From Chloroflexota bacterium (GTDB taxonomy: Bacteria > Chloroflexota > Dormibacteria > Dormibacterales > Dormibacteraceae), in NCBI GenBank assembly GCA_005883575.1, contig VBFH01000035.1:1-64000 (forward strand): a stretch of DNA of 64,000 nt. Reading direction: 5' to 3'. Under the pieces are notes generated by a model that worked only from the letters and a program-made list of their open reading frames with translations, made no database searches and was not told where the DNA came from. Positions 44,130 to 52,765 of this stretch are shown piece after piece. Position 1 is the first letter of the stretch, and every line of letters begins with the position of its first letter. A program made the position numbers and the translations under genes.

Positions 44130-45214
44130 GCGCGCAGACCGCCGCGACCGTCGGCCTGGCACGCCCGGCGCTCGACCTGGCGGCGGCGCCGTGGCGCCGG
44201 GTGTCCGTGTGGACGGTGGGCGGAGTCGTGGCGGCCGCGATCGTGCTCCCGCTTCTGCTCGTCCGCCTCGACATCGGCACCTACCTGATGACGCTATTGA
44301 TCCTGTTCTTCGTCCAGGCCGTGGTCGCGCAGTCGTGGAACCTGATCATGGGATACGGCGGCATCTACTCCTTCGCACAGGTGGCGCTGTTCGCCGTCGG
44401 GGGTTGGACCTCCGGTGTGCTCGTTCACAGCCTGGGCTGGAACCCGTTCCTCGCGATCCTTGTCTCGCCGCTGGTCGCTGTGGTCGCGGCGCTCGGCATC
44501 GGCCTGCCCACCCTCCGGCTGCGTGGCGTCTACGTGGTGCTGCTGACGCTTGCGTTCCACGAGCTGGCGCGCGTGTTCGCGGTCACGGGACCGCGCTTCA
44601 TCAGCGGTGGCGGCTACGGCCTCGTCACGGTGCAGACCTTTCAGTTCGGCAACGCGATCGGCGACCAGCGCACGATCTACCTCTACTACCTGGCCGGCCT
44701 GATCTTCGCCATCGCCACGTTTGTCATCTGGCGTGTGATTCATTCGCCGCTCGGAGTGGCGATGACCGCGCTACGCGACTCCGAGACCTATGCCGTGAGC
44801 CGCGGGATCAACCAGTTCCGCGTCCGCCTCGTGCTGTTCGCGATCAGCGCCTTCTTCACCGGGCTGGCCGGCGGCTATAGCACCCATTACAACGGCGGGA
44901 TCTCGACCACGATCTTCGACTTCCCGCGGATTATCGACCTGCTGGCGATGATCGTCATCGGCGGCTGGGGCACATTCGGCGGCCCCATCCTTGGCGCCGG
45001 GCTCGTGATAGGGCTCGACCAGTACCTGGTTGCGCTCGGCGACTACCAGACGCTGATTCTCGGCCTGGCCCTCGCCGGGATAGCCGTCTTTGCACCGCAG
45101 GGCCTATGGCCACTCCTCCGCGCGACATACGAGAAGTACCTGGCCGCGGAGCCGCTGCCGCCTGCCGTGGAGGTCAGCCCAGCCGCGCCACACGACACGA
45201 CGGACGAGTTGTGA
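44126..45214 (+). CDS. livM: Branched-chain-type ABC permease, LivM-like
   Basis: 362 residues from GTG overlapping livH. About ten hydrophobic segments; motifs SWNLIMGYGGIYSFAQVALFAVGGWTSGVL, RLRGVYVVLLTLAFHELARVFAVTGPRFISGGGYGL, SPLGVAMTALRDSETYAVSRGINQFRVRLVLFAISAFFTGLAGG and IVIGGWGTFGGPILGAGLVIGLDQYL are typical LivM. A long cytoplasmic tail ends in PPAVEVSPAAPHDTTDEL. The stop overlaps the deacetylase gene. Confidence 0.9.
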   Translation: MSAQTAATVGLARPALDLAAAPWRRVSVWTVGGVVAAAIVLPLLLVRLDIGTYLMTLLILFFVQAVVAQSWNLIMGYGGIYSFAQVALFAVGGWTSGVLVHSLGWNPFLAILVSPLVAVVAALGIGLPTLRLRGVYVVLLTLAFHELARVFAVTGPRFISGGGYGLVTVQTFQFGNAIGDQRTIYLYYLAGLIFAIATFVIWRVIHSPLGVAMTALRDSETYAVSRGINQFRVRLVLFAISAFFTGLAGGYSTHYNGGISTTIFDFPRIIDLLAMIVIGGWGTFGGPILGAGLVIGLDQYLVALGDYQTLILGLALAGIAVFAPQGLWPLLRATYEKYLAAEPLPPAVEVSPAAPHDTTDEL

Positions 45215-46320
45215 CCACCGGCCTTGTCTGGCACGAGTTGTACATGTGGCATGACACCGGCACCGGTGCATGGGTGATGCCGGCGAGCCTTACCGTCCAA
45301 CCGCTCGGGCACATCGAAAGCGCGGAAGGCAAGCGCAGGATTCACAACCTCCTCCAGGTCAGCGGGCTCATGGATCATCTCGTGCAGCTGAAGCCGCGCC
45401 CGGCCACCGAGGACGAGATCCTTCGCCTGCACACCCAGGAATACGTCGAACGGATCAAGAAGATGAGCTCCGAATTGGGTGGGGAGGCGGGGGAGGAGAC
45501 GCCATTCGGGCGCGGCTCTTACGAGATCGCGCTGCTGGCCGCGGGCGGCTGCATCACGGCGGTAGATGCCGTACTCGACAAAAAGGTGGACAACGCTTAC
45601 GCGCTCGTGCGTCCCCCTGGACATCACGCCGAGAGGGATCAGGGCCGCGGCTTCTGCATTTTCGGCAACGTCACCCTCGCCGCCATGCACGCGCAGGTCC
45701 GGGGGCTGTCTCGCCTAGCGATCGTGGACTGGGATGTCCACCACGGCAACGGCACCGAGCACGCGTTCTACTCCGACCCGACCGTCCTCACCATCTCTAT
45801 CCATCAGGACAACAACTATCCGCCGGGCTCGGGCGCCATCACCGATACCGGCCAGGGCGCGGGCCGTGGCTACAACATCAACGTCCCGCTGCCGCCGGGA
45901 TCCGGGGTCGGCGCTTACGTCGCCACCTTCGAGCGGGTGGTGGTGCCGGCGCTGAAGGCGTTTCGCCCGGAGCTGATCCTGATCGCGTCCGGCCTGGACG
46001 CAAGCGCGATGGACCCGCTCGCTTCGATGATGATGACCAGCGACGGCTACCGGACGCTCACCGGCATGGTGCTCGCCGCAGCGCGCGACGTTTGCGGCGG
46101 CATGCTGGTCGCCTGCCACGAGGGCGGCTACTCGCCCGCGTACGTCCCCTACTGTGGGCTGGCTGTCATCGAGGAGCTGGCTGGAATGCGGACGAGCATC
46201 GAAGATCCTCTCCTCGGTCTGCTGGCCGCGTTCGGGGGCCAGGAGATCCAGCCCCACCAGGAGGTCGTGGTGCAGCAAGCGGCGAAGCTGGCGGCGGGTG
46301 TCTTGCCCGCCGCGCACTGA
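45211..46320 (+). CDS. Class II histone-deacetylase-like amidohydrolase
   Basis: 369 residues from GTG overlapping livM by TGTGA. Zn-dependent deacetylase motifs are complete: RPPGHHAERDQGRGFCIFGNV (tandem His), VDWDVHHGNGTEHAFYSDP (Asp and His ligands), SGLDASAMDPLASM (third ligand Asp) and CHEGGYSPAYVPYC (Tyr). Bacterial members deacetylate polyamines, acetoin-like compounds or other small N-acetyl amines. Being translationally coupled to a full ABC importer, it probably deacylates the imported compound. Confidence 0.88.
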   Translation: MTTGLVWHELYMWHDTGTGAWVMPASLTVQPLGHIESAEGKRRIHNLLQVSGLMDHLVQLKPRPATEDEILRLHTQEYVERIKKMSSELGGEAGEETPFGRGSYEIALLAAGGCITAVDAVLDKKVDNAYALVRPPGHHAERDQGRGFCIFGNVTLAAMHAQVRGLSRLAIVDWDVHHGNGTEHAFYSDPTVLTISIHQDNNYPPGSGAITDTGQGAGRGYNINVPLPPGSGVGAYVATFERVVVPALKAFRPELILIASGLDASAMDPLASMMMTSDGYRTLTGMVLAAARDVCGGMLVACHEGGYSPAYVPYCGLAVIEELAGMRTSIEDPLLGLLAAFGGQEIQPHQEVVVQQAAKLAAGVLPAAH

Positions 46321-46345
46321 GCCGGCGACGATGCAAGGAGGCGAC

Positions 46346-47008
46346 GTGGACAGGTTTGCGGCAGACTACTTGGACCACATCGCGGATCGCCTCTACTCGT
46401 CGGTGCTGGCCGACATTCTTGACGACGCAGGCTACCGGCATCAGGTGATGCGGCACGACGTGCGCCCGCTATATCCAGGCGCGAAAGCGGTTGGGCGAGC
46501 GGCCACGATGCTCGCCCTCGAGGTCACCGAGCTGCCAGCGGAGCCCTACAAGCTGCTGATGGATTTGCTGGACGGCATCCGCCCAGGCGAGGTGGTCGTG
46601 GGCGCTGTGCAGGGGAACCCGGGCGGCGCGCTCTGGGGCGAGCTGCTGAGCACGCACACCCGCGCCCGCGGCGGCAGGGGCACCGTGCTCGATGGCTTGA
46701 CCCGTGACATCTGGGGAATCGTTGACATGAAGTTCCCGGTGTTTGCGCGCGGGCTCTCTCCGGCCGACTCCAAGGGCCGCCTGGAGGTCGTCGCCATCCG
46801 GGCCACGATTCCCGTGGCCGGGGTCTCAGTGGCAGACGGCGACCTGGTCTTCGCCGATGGCGACGGCTGCGTGGTAGTGCCTGCAAAGGTCGAGGAAGAC
46901 GTCGTCGTCCGCGCGCTCGAAAAAGTGTCGGGAGAGAACAAGATGCGCGAGATCCTGGCCCGAGGGGCGAGCATCCGCGAGGTCTTCAAGGAGTACGGCA
47001 TTCTTTGA
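46346..47008 (+). CDS. RraA-type family protein (HMG/CHA aldolase-like)
   Basis: 220 residues from GTG 4 bases after AAGGAGG; an ATG at 46331 lies before that ribosome site and is less likely. LADILDDAGYRHQVMRHDVRPLYPGAKAVGRAATM, GNPGGALWGELLSTHTRARGGRGTVLDGLTRDIWGI (Arg-Asp active-site pair) and VFADGDGCVVVPAKVEEDVV match the RraA/demethylmenaquinone-methyltransferase-like family, whose enzymatic members are divalent-metal pyruvate aldolases or oxaloacetate decarboxylases. It probably cleaves a keto acid from the operon's pathway. Confidence 0.83.
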   Translation: MDRFAADYLDHIADRLYSSVLADILDDAGYRHQVMRHDVRPLYPGAKAVGRAATMLALEVTELPAEPYKLLMDLLDGIRPGEVVVGAVQGNPGGALWGELLSTHTRARGGRGTVLDGLTRDIWGIVDMKFPVFARGLSPADSKGRLEVVAIRATIPVAGVSVADGDLVFADGDGCVVVPAKVEEDVVVRALEKVSGENKMREILARGASIREVFKEYGIL

Positions 47009-47040
47009 CCGCGCCCGCGGCAAATTAAGGAGAGACTGGT

Positions 47041-47169
47041 ATGAGCGAGCGCATCCGGTTCCGCGCTGACAGCGCGCCTCCGCCGGGAGGACCGTACTCG
47101 CAAGCGATCAAAGCTGGCTTTCTCAGATTCGAGGTCGAGATCGACGCCATCCTCGATATGGACGACTGA
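47041..47169 (+). pseudogene. RidA (YjgF) family gene with large internal in-frame deletion
   Basis: A 42-residue frame with a good AAGGAGAG ribosome site. It begins MSERIRFRADSAPPPGGPYSQAIKAG, the typical RidA N-terminus, then jumps after FL straight to RFEVEIDAILDMDD, the typical RidA C-terminus. The middle, about 80 residues with the conserved Arg that binds imines, is missing while the frame stays open. RidA deaminates reactive enamines/imines made by PLP enzymes. The product is probably not functional. It is directly followed by the SDR ATG. Confidence 0.65.
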
Positions 47170-47982
47170 ATGGCGATGCGGTTCGACGGCCGGGTGGTGA
47201 TCGTCACCGGCGCGGGCTCCGGGATCGGGCGCGTGATCGTGCAAAGGTTCGCCGGCGAGGGCGCGAAAGTTGCGGTAGTGGACTGGGTGGCCGATCGTGC
47301 CGACGGGGTCACGGCCGAAATCGCTTCGGCAGGTGGCAGCGCGCTGTCAGTGCACGCCGATGTCAGCTCGAGGCGCGACGTGGACGCCATGGTCGGGAGG
47401 GTGGTGTCGGAGCTCGGGCCGGTGGACGTGCTCGTCAACAACGCGGCCATCGCCGAAGGCGACGACGTGCTCCGGATGGACGAGGTCACGTGGGACCGCG
47501 ACGTGGCGGTGGTGCTGAGGAGCGTCTTCCTCTGCTGCAGGGCGGTGCTGCCTTCGATGATCGATCGCCGCACCGGGGCGATCGTGAACATCTCATCGGT
47601 CAACGGGATCACGGCCCTCGGCAACGAGGCATACAGCGCGGCCAAGGCCGGCATGCTCAATCTGACGCAGGGAATCGCCGTCCGGTACGGAGCGCACGGG
47701 ATCAGGTGCAACGCGATCGCTCCAGGTACCATCCGGACGCCGATCTGGCAGGCGCGAATCGATCGGGATCCCGTGGTGTTCCAACGGCTGGTGAAGTGGT
47801 ACCCGCTCGGCCGCGTGGGCGAGCCGGACGACATTGCGAACGCCGCGATGTTTCTGGCGTCGGACGAGGCGTCCTGGATCACAGGCGCCGTGCTTCCAGT
47901 GGACGGCGGCTTGCTCGCCGGCAACTACCGAATGACGCGGGAGCTGCTGGCCGAGGCCGGCAACGAAACGCTGGACTCCTAG
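47170..47982 (+). CDS. SDR family oxidoreductase
   Basis: 270 residues, ATG immediately after the stop of the RidA remnant. TGAGSGIGRVIVQRF, VNNAAIAE (NNAA instead of NNAG), NISSVNG, YSAAK and a C-terminal PVDGGLLAGNYRMTRELLAEAGNETLDS extension. The catalytic triad is intact. Three bases separate it from the D-aminoacylase-like gene. Confidence 0.86.
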   Translation: MAMRFDGRVVIVTGAGSGIGRVIVQRFAGEGAKVAVVDWVADRADGVTAEIASAGGSALSVHADVSSRRDVDAMVGRVVSELGPVDVLVNNAAIAEGDDVLRMDEVTWDRDVAVVLRSVFLCCRAVLPSMIDRRTGAIVNISSVNGITALGNEAYSAAKAGMLNLTQGIAVRYGAHGIRCNAIAPGTIRTPIWQARIDRDPVVFQRLVKWYPLGRVGEPDDIANAAMFLASDEASWITGAVLPVDGGLLAGNYRMTRELLAEAGNETLDS

Positions 47983-47985
47983 CAT

Positions 47986-49527
47986 TTGGAGTTCGACGTC
48001 CTCATCACCGGCGGCGACGTCGTGGACGGGAGCGGCGGGCCGCGGCAGCGCCTGGACGTCGGAATCTCGGGCCACCGCATAGCCGCGGTCGACCGTCTGG
48101 AAGGCTCGCGCGCCGGGCGCATGATCTACGCGCGCGGCCTGGCGGTCGCACCGGGCTTCGTTGACGTCCACGTCCACTCCGAGTTGGCCCGCCTCGGGGG
48201 CGTCGACCAGTTCGCCGGCGTGCTCGACGGCGTCACGACCGAGCTGATGTCACCGGACGGGTTCAGCTGGGCTCCGCTTTCACAAGATCGGCTGGGCGAG
48301 GTCAAGGATTATCTGCAGGTCTTTTACGGTGACCCCGACATCGGGTGGGATTGGACCTCGGTGGCCGGCTACCTGTCGATGTTCAGGGGACGAATCCCGA
48401 ATCACCTCGTGCCGCAAGCTCCCCACCTCGCCATCAAGGTCGCGGCCATGGGATGGAAGCCCGGCCCTCCATCTGACGAGGAGGCGAGAGCCATGCAGGC
48501 GCACCTGGTCGAGTGGCTCGAGGCCGGCGCGGTGGGCATGGCCGCGGGCCTTGAGTATCAGCCGGGCGCCCTGTCAGAGCTTGGCGAGCTGGTCGACCTG
48601 TGCCGCCTGGTGGCGGACGCAGGCGGGGTGTACGCGCCTCACCAGCGCGGTTACTGGAGCCGACTGGCCTCGGGCTGCCGCGAGAGCTTCGAGATCGGGC
48701 GCAGGTCCGGAGTCAAAGTCCACATCTCGCACCTGGCGATGGACGACGCCGCGGCCGGCCTGGTCGAAGAGGCACAAGCCTCAGATGTCAACGTGAGCTT
48801 TGACATGTACCCGTACTCGGCCGCATGCACGCACCTGCTCATGATGCTGCCGGAGTGGGCGCAGGCGGGCGGCTACCAGGCCAGCATCGAACGTCTCGCC
48901 AGTCAGTCTGAACGGAGGGCGCTGCGCGACGAGACGGCGGCGCGGATCGCCGAGAGGGGCGACATCACGCTGAGCAGTGTGGAGGCAGGGGAGGAGCTGG
49001 AAGGGCGAAGTCTCGGCCGGCTCGCAGATGAAGCCGGTAAGGAGGACGTGGACTTCCTCTTCGATCTGCTCGCAGGCCACGCCGGCCGTGCCCTGGCCAT
49101 CTATCACTGGCCGGACTCCCTGGATGGCGAGGCGATCCTCAAGCGAACCATCGCACACCCGCTCTACGTGGGCTCCACTGACGGCATCTACGTGGGCAGC
49201 CGGCCGCACAGGCGGGGCTTTGGTACCTTCGCCAGGATCGTGGGAGAGCAAGTGCGCGGCGGCACGCTGACGCTCGAACAAGCAGTCCGCAAGGTCACCG
49301 GAGCTCCTGCCGAGCGCTTCGCCCTCGAGGACCGCGGCATCATCAAGGAGGGCATGGCCGCCGACATCACGGTATTCGATCCCGAGGCGCTCGCGGACAG
49401 GAGCACGTGGGAGAACCCTCGCGTGCCCCCGTCAGGGATCGCGCACGTGCTGGTCGAGGGCGAAGCGGTCGTGTCCGACGGCCGAGCGACCGGCGCGTTG
49501 CCCGGCCGGATCGTCGGCCGCTCCTAG
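47986..49527 (+). CDS. D-aminoacylase/N-acyl-D-amino-acid deacylase-like amidohydrolase
   Basis: 513 residues from TTG. N-terminal composite beta domain FDVLITGGDVVDGSGGPRQRLDVGISGHRIAAV, metal motif GFVDVHVHSE, later His in VKVHISHL (His 250-type ligand), GSTDGIYVGSRPHRRGFGTFARIVGEQVR (catalytic Asp) and GIIKEGMAADITVFDPEAL. In characterised D-aminoacylases GNCG supplies a Cys metal ligand after GVTT; here it is SPDG, placing Asp there. It likely releases an acyl group from an N-acyl amino-acid-like compound; specificity uncertain. Confidence 0.83.
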   Translation: MEFDVLITGGDVVDGSGGPRQRLDVGISGHRIAAVDRLEGSRAGRMIYARGLAVAPGFVDVHVHSELARLGGVDQFAGVLDGVTTELMSPDGFSWAPLSQDRLGEVKDYLQVFYGDPDIGWDWTSVAGYLSMFRGRIPNHLVPQAPHLAIKVAAMGWKPGPPSDEEARAMQAHLVEWLEAGAVGMAAGLEYQPGALSELGELVDLCRLVADAGGVYAPHQRGYWSRLASGCRESFEIGRRSGVKVHISHLAMDDAAAGLVEEAQASDVNVSFDMYPYSAACTHLLMMLPEWAQAGGYQASIERLASQSERRALRDETAARIAERGDITLSSVEAGEELEGRSLGRLADEAGKEDVDFLFDLLAGHAGRALAIYHWPDSLDGEAILKRTIAHPLYVGSTDGIYVGSRPHRRGFGTFARIVGEQVRGGTLTLEQAVRKVTGAPAERFALEDRGIIKEGMAADITVFDPEALADRSTWENPRVPPSGIAHVLVEGEAVVSDGRATGALPGRIVGRS

Positions 49528-50705
49528 GCGGTGGTCTCGACCGCGGCGCGGATCAGGTCGAGTGACTCCAGGCGCATGAGCCCGTAGTGGTAGAAGCCAA
49601 CACCGGCGACGTCCAGCTCGCGCGCGACCGCGAGCTTCGCGGCCAGGTTCTCGGCCCCGTCGCAGTCGGGCGCCATCGGCCGCATGATTACCGAGAGCCG
49701 TGGCTCCGAACCGATAGCGGCGCGATATGCGGCGAGGTCGAGTCGGAGTCGCTTGGGATCGGCCGCGTAGCCGATCGCCTCGAGCTGGCCGCAAGCCGCG
49801 GCCACGCCGCCGACATCAATCCCGAACTGCCACGCGGTGTCCGCGGCTGGTCCACCCCGCGGGCGCCCGGTGGCGTAACCCTTGACCGCACCGGACAGGT
49901 CGATGAAGGCGAAGCCCGCCTTCTCGGCAGCGGCGGTCCCCGCAGCCTCCGTCACCAGCGAGAGAACGGTGTCGGCTCGCGTCTCGAGATACCCCGCCAG
50001 CTCGCCGCCGGCGAACTCACCCACCTTCTCGCGGACCAGCTCAGGCGGCTCCGGTTTGGGATCGGCCGCGAAGCGGCGATCCAGTTCCAGCCGCGCTTCG
50101 AGCCGCAGTTTTTCCGCGTCGACCCCGCGCCGCCTTGCCGCGGCCAGGCAGCTGTCGCAGAAGCACAGGCCGAGCAAGAAACGGCCGAAGCCGCCGAGCT
50201 CGATGAAGTACCGCTCGTGATGGAAGCCGTGCTCGAGGCCATGGAAGTGGAGGGACTCCGCAACCACCGCCGCCACGCCCTTGCCCGAGATGTCAGCGCT
50301 GAGGGCTATGACGTAGGCCCGCACGTCGGGATTGGACGGGCAGAGATCGGTGAGGTGCGCGTCACCGAATGCGTTGTGGCACGCGCATTCTGGATGGGCG
50401 GTGCCGAGCGAGTAGTTGTGCAGAAAGACAGTCCAGGCGCGCACCCGCAAGGAGCGTGCGGCCGCCTCGCGACAGAGCTCGGCGAGGATATCCGACTCCC
50501 GGGCGAGGGCGCTGACCCTGGGCTGCAGTTTCAGGCCGCGATACCGTGCTGTATCCGGCCTGAAGAAGACGCTGTCACCATCCAGGAAGTGCACCTTTCG
50601 CGAAGGGTTGTGTGGAAAGATGTCGCGGCCCTGGTGGTAGGCGGCCGCCATCGTGATGCCGCCCAGCCCGGCACGGCCCGACGCGTTGTCCAGCACCCTA
50701 GCCAC
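49524..50705 (-). CDS. Cys-rich protein of unknown family, possible TIM-barrel glycosidase (N-terminus extends upstream of first canonical start)
   Basis: Coding resemblance continues upstream of this GTG: codons from 50762 read ILTIDTSLFAFASDLADEG, plausibly the true N-terminus. No ATG/GTG/TTG is in frame until far inside the divergent gene; an ATC is at 50760-50762. With it the protein is 412 residues. Features: AAAYHQGRDIFPHNPSRKVHFLDGDSVFFRP, VRAWTVFLHNYSLG, Cys pairs in ECACHNAFGD, LCPSN and CFCDSCLAAARRRG, and GFYHYGLMRLESLDLIRAAV at the end. The W-x-x-x-x-H-N / CFCDSC layout recalls uncharacterised glycoside-hydrolase-like barrels. I cannot assign a function. Its end overlaps the D-aminoacylase-like gene by 4 bases. 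Confidence 0.7.
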   Translation of the reverse strand: MARVLDNASGRAGLGGITMAAAYHQGRDIFPHNPSRKVHFLDGDSVFFRPDTARYRGLKLQPRVSALARESDILAELCREAAARSLRVRAWTVFLHNYSLGTAHPECACHNAFGDAHLTDLCPSNPDVRAYVIALSADISGKGVAAVVAESLHFHGLEHGFHHERYFIELGGFGRFLLGLCFCDSCLAAARRRGVDAEKLRLEARLELDRRFAADPKPEPPELVREKVGEFAGGELAGYLETRADTVLSLVTEAAGTAAAEKAGFAFIDLSGAVKGYATGRPRGGPAADTAWQFGIDVGGVAAACGQLEAIGYAADPKRLRLDLAAYRAAIGSEPRLSVIMRPMAPDCDGAENLAAKLAVARELDVAGVGFYHYGLMRLESLDLIRAAVETTA

Positions 50706-50822
50706 ACCCTCGTCCGCAAGGTCGCTGGCGAACGCGAATAAGGACGTATCGATGGTCAGGATGTTAGCGGCGCCACATGAGCCCGACGCGGCGCGTGGCG
50801 CTGATCTAACTTTGACCCGACG

Positions 50823-51461
50823 ATGGTGAACGCCGTCGACAGGGCTTTCCCGCTCCGCCCCGAGACTTCGGCGCTGATCGTGGTGGACATGCAGAACGAC
50901 TTCGTTCGAGTCGGGGCTCCGCTCGAGGTGCCTGACGCCCGGGAAACGATCGAGGTTCACCTCGCGCTGCTCGATTGGTTCCGAAAACGGTCACGGCCGG
51001 TGGTTTTCACACGATTTGTGGCCGGACCTTACCCGACCTTGATGTGGAAGTGGTCTCCAGTCATCGCGCCTCCGGTGTGCTGCTGCTGGCCAGGCTTCAT
51101 GCGCGCATACGGCGACATCGAGGGTGAGCGCGACTGCGCGGGGGTGATCGATGAGCTCGCGCCGCTGCATGGGGAGGCTCAGATCGACAAGTACGGCTAC
51201 AACGGGTTCCATCGCACCAGGCTGACCGACCTGCTCGTTGCCCACGGTGTCGACACCGTGCTGATCACCGGCACGGTCACGCAGATCTGCGTCGAAGACA
51301 CAGCGCGAGGCGCCTTCCACGAGGGCTTCCAGGCCGCGGTCGTCGCTGACGCTGTCTCCTCGTACGCGCCGGAGCTTCACCGCGCGAGCCTGCAGACCCT
51401 GGCCATGAAGTACGGCCGCGTCGTGACTGCGGACGAGGCCATGCGCGAGCTGGAACGGTGA
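50823..51461 (+). CDS. Isochorismatase-family cysteine hydrolase
   Basis: 212 residues. Catalytic triad of the family: Asp in ALIVVDMQNDFVRVG (about residue 22), Lys in IDKYGYNGFHRT and Cys in GTVTQICVEDTARGAFHEGF, with the cis-peptide GTVTQ. Members hydrolyse amides such as N-carbamoyl compounds, nicotinamide or ureido acids. The odd stretch APPVCCCWPGFMRAYG adds three adjacent cysteines. The stop TGA shares its A with the next ATG (TGATG), so expression is coupled to the D-serine-dehydratase-like gene. Confidence 0.88.
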   Translation: MVNAVDRAFPLRPETSALIVVDMQNDFVRVGAPLEVPDARETIEVHLALLDWFRKRSRPVVFTRFVAGPYPTLMWKWSPVIAPPVCCCWPGFMRAYGDIEGERDCAGVIDELAPLHGEAQIDKYGYNGFHRTRLTDLLVAHGVDTVLITGTVTQICVEDTARGAFHEGFQAAVVADAVSSYAPELHRASLQTLAMKYGRVVTADEAMRELER

Positions 51462-52762
51462 TGGCGCGCTCACAGGCGCGGTCTCTCAATCTCGATTCGT
51501 TGCTGGAGGAGCCTGTCGACTGGCGCTACAAATCGTTTCCTGGGGGGCAGGCCGTGCCGCTCCGCTCCGTGGGAACCCGCGGCTGGAACGTCCTCGACGG
51601 TGAATTCATGTTGCCCGTCATGGTGATCAAGGACTCGGCTCTGCGGCACAACATCGAGCTCATGTCGAGCTACTGCCGCGACCATGACGTCCTCCTCGCT
51701 CCTCATGGAAAGACGGCCATGTCCCCCCAGCTGCTCAAGCTTCAATTGGAGGCCGGTGCGTGGGCGGTGACGGCCGCGACCATGAGCCAGGTTAGGATCT
51801 GGCGCGCCTTCGACGTCGACCGCGTGATCCTGGCCAACGAGCTGGTCGAGCCCGCCTCGGTGCGATGGGTTGCGAACGAGCTGCGCGACGACCCGGAGTT
51901 CGACTTCTACTGCCTCGTCGATTCAGTCGCCGAGGTGCGCCTGCTCGAGACTGCGCTCGGCGACACTGCTCTGGATCGCCCTCTGCAGGTCCTGCTCGAG
52001 GTCGGGCCGGTCGGCGGGCGGACCGGGTGCCGAACTCCGGAGCAGGCACTCGAGGTAGCGCGCGCCGTGGATTCCTCTCCCCGGCTCATCCTTGCTGGCG
52101 TGGAGGCCTTCGAGGGCGTCATCGGCTCCAAGACTCTAGGCGGCACGATCGACGCGATCGATGCCTTGCTGGGCGACATGCGTGCGCTGGTCCTCAAGCT
52201 GGATGGAGCGGGTCACTTCGCCAAGACGCCCCAGGTGATCGTGACCGCAGGGGGCAGCGCGTTCCCTGACCGTGTCGTGGCCGCGCTGGGACGCCCGTGG
52301 GATCTGAGCCGGCCCGTGGCGCTTGTCCTCCGCAGCGGCTGCTACCTGACGCATGACGCCATCCATTACCAACACCTGTCGCCGTTTGGCGGCCGCATTC
52401 CCGAAACGGCACCGCTTGAGGAAGCTCTTGAAGCGTGGGGGGTCGTTCTGTCTTTGCCCGAGCCGGGACTGGCGCTGATCGGCTTCGGCAAGCGCGACGT
52501 CCCCCATGACCTCGAGCTCCCGGTGCCGCGCTTCGTCAAGTCCGGCGCTGAGAAGGCACGACGGCTCGGTGACGGCGCATCGATCTTCGCCGTCAACGAC
52601 CAACACGCATATATGAAGGTTGACCCGGCTGAGGAGCTTGGGGTGGGGGACGTGGTCGGATGCGGCATCTCGCATCCGTGCACAGCGTTCGACAAGTGGC
52701 GGCTGATCCCCGTGGTCGACGACGGCTACCGCGTGATCGACGCCATCCTGACCTACTTCTAA
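51461..52762 (+). CDS. D-serine dehydratase-like fold-III PLP enzyme (third copy)
   Basis: 433 residues. PLP lysine in LAPHGKTAMSPQLLKLQ (about residue 87), GVEAFEGVIG, VTAGGSAFPD, LRSGCYLTHD, and a C-terminal domain ending GCGISHPCTAFDKWRLIPVVDD. Unlike the copies at 7204 and 17374, this one keeps the His-x-Cys pair (SHPC) that binds zinc in D-serine dehydratases, so a zinc- and PLP-dependent elimination or aldol cleavage is plausible. It is upstream of KDG kinase and KDPG aldolase genes, 3 bases from the former. Confidence 0.85.
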   Translation: MARSQARSLNLDSLLEEPVDWRYKSFPGGQAVPLRSVGTRGWNVLDGEFMLPVMVIKDSALRHNIELMSSYCRDHDVLLAPHGKTAMSPQLLKLQLEAGAWAVTAATMSQVRIWRAFDVDRVILANELVEPASVRWVANELRDDPEFDFYCLVDSVAEVRLLETALGDTALDRPLQVLLEVGPVGGRTGCRTPEQALEVARAVDSSPRLILAGVEAFEGVIGSKTLGGTIDAIDALLGDMRALVLKLDGAGHFAKTPQVIVTAGGSAFPDRVVAALGRPWDLSRPVALVLRSGCYLTHDAIHYQHLSPFGGRIPETAPLEEALEAWGVVLSLPEPGLALIGFGKRDVPHDLELPVPRFVKSGAEKARRLGDGASIFAVNDQHAYMKVDPAEELGVGDVVGCGISHPCTAFDKWRLIPVVDDGYRVIDAILTYF

Positions 52763-52765
52763 GTC

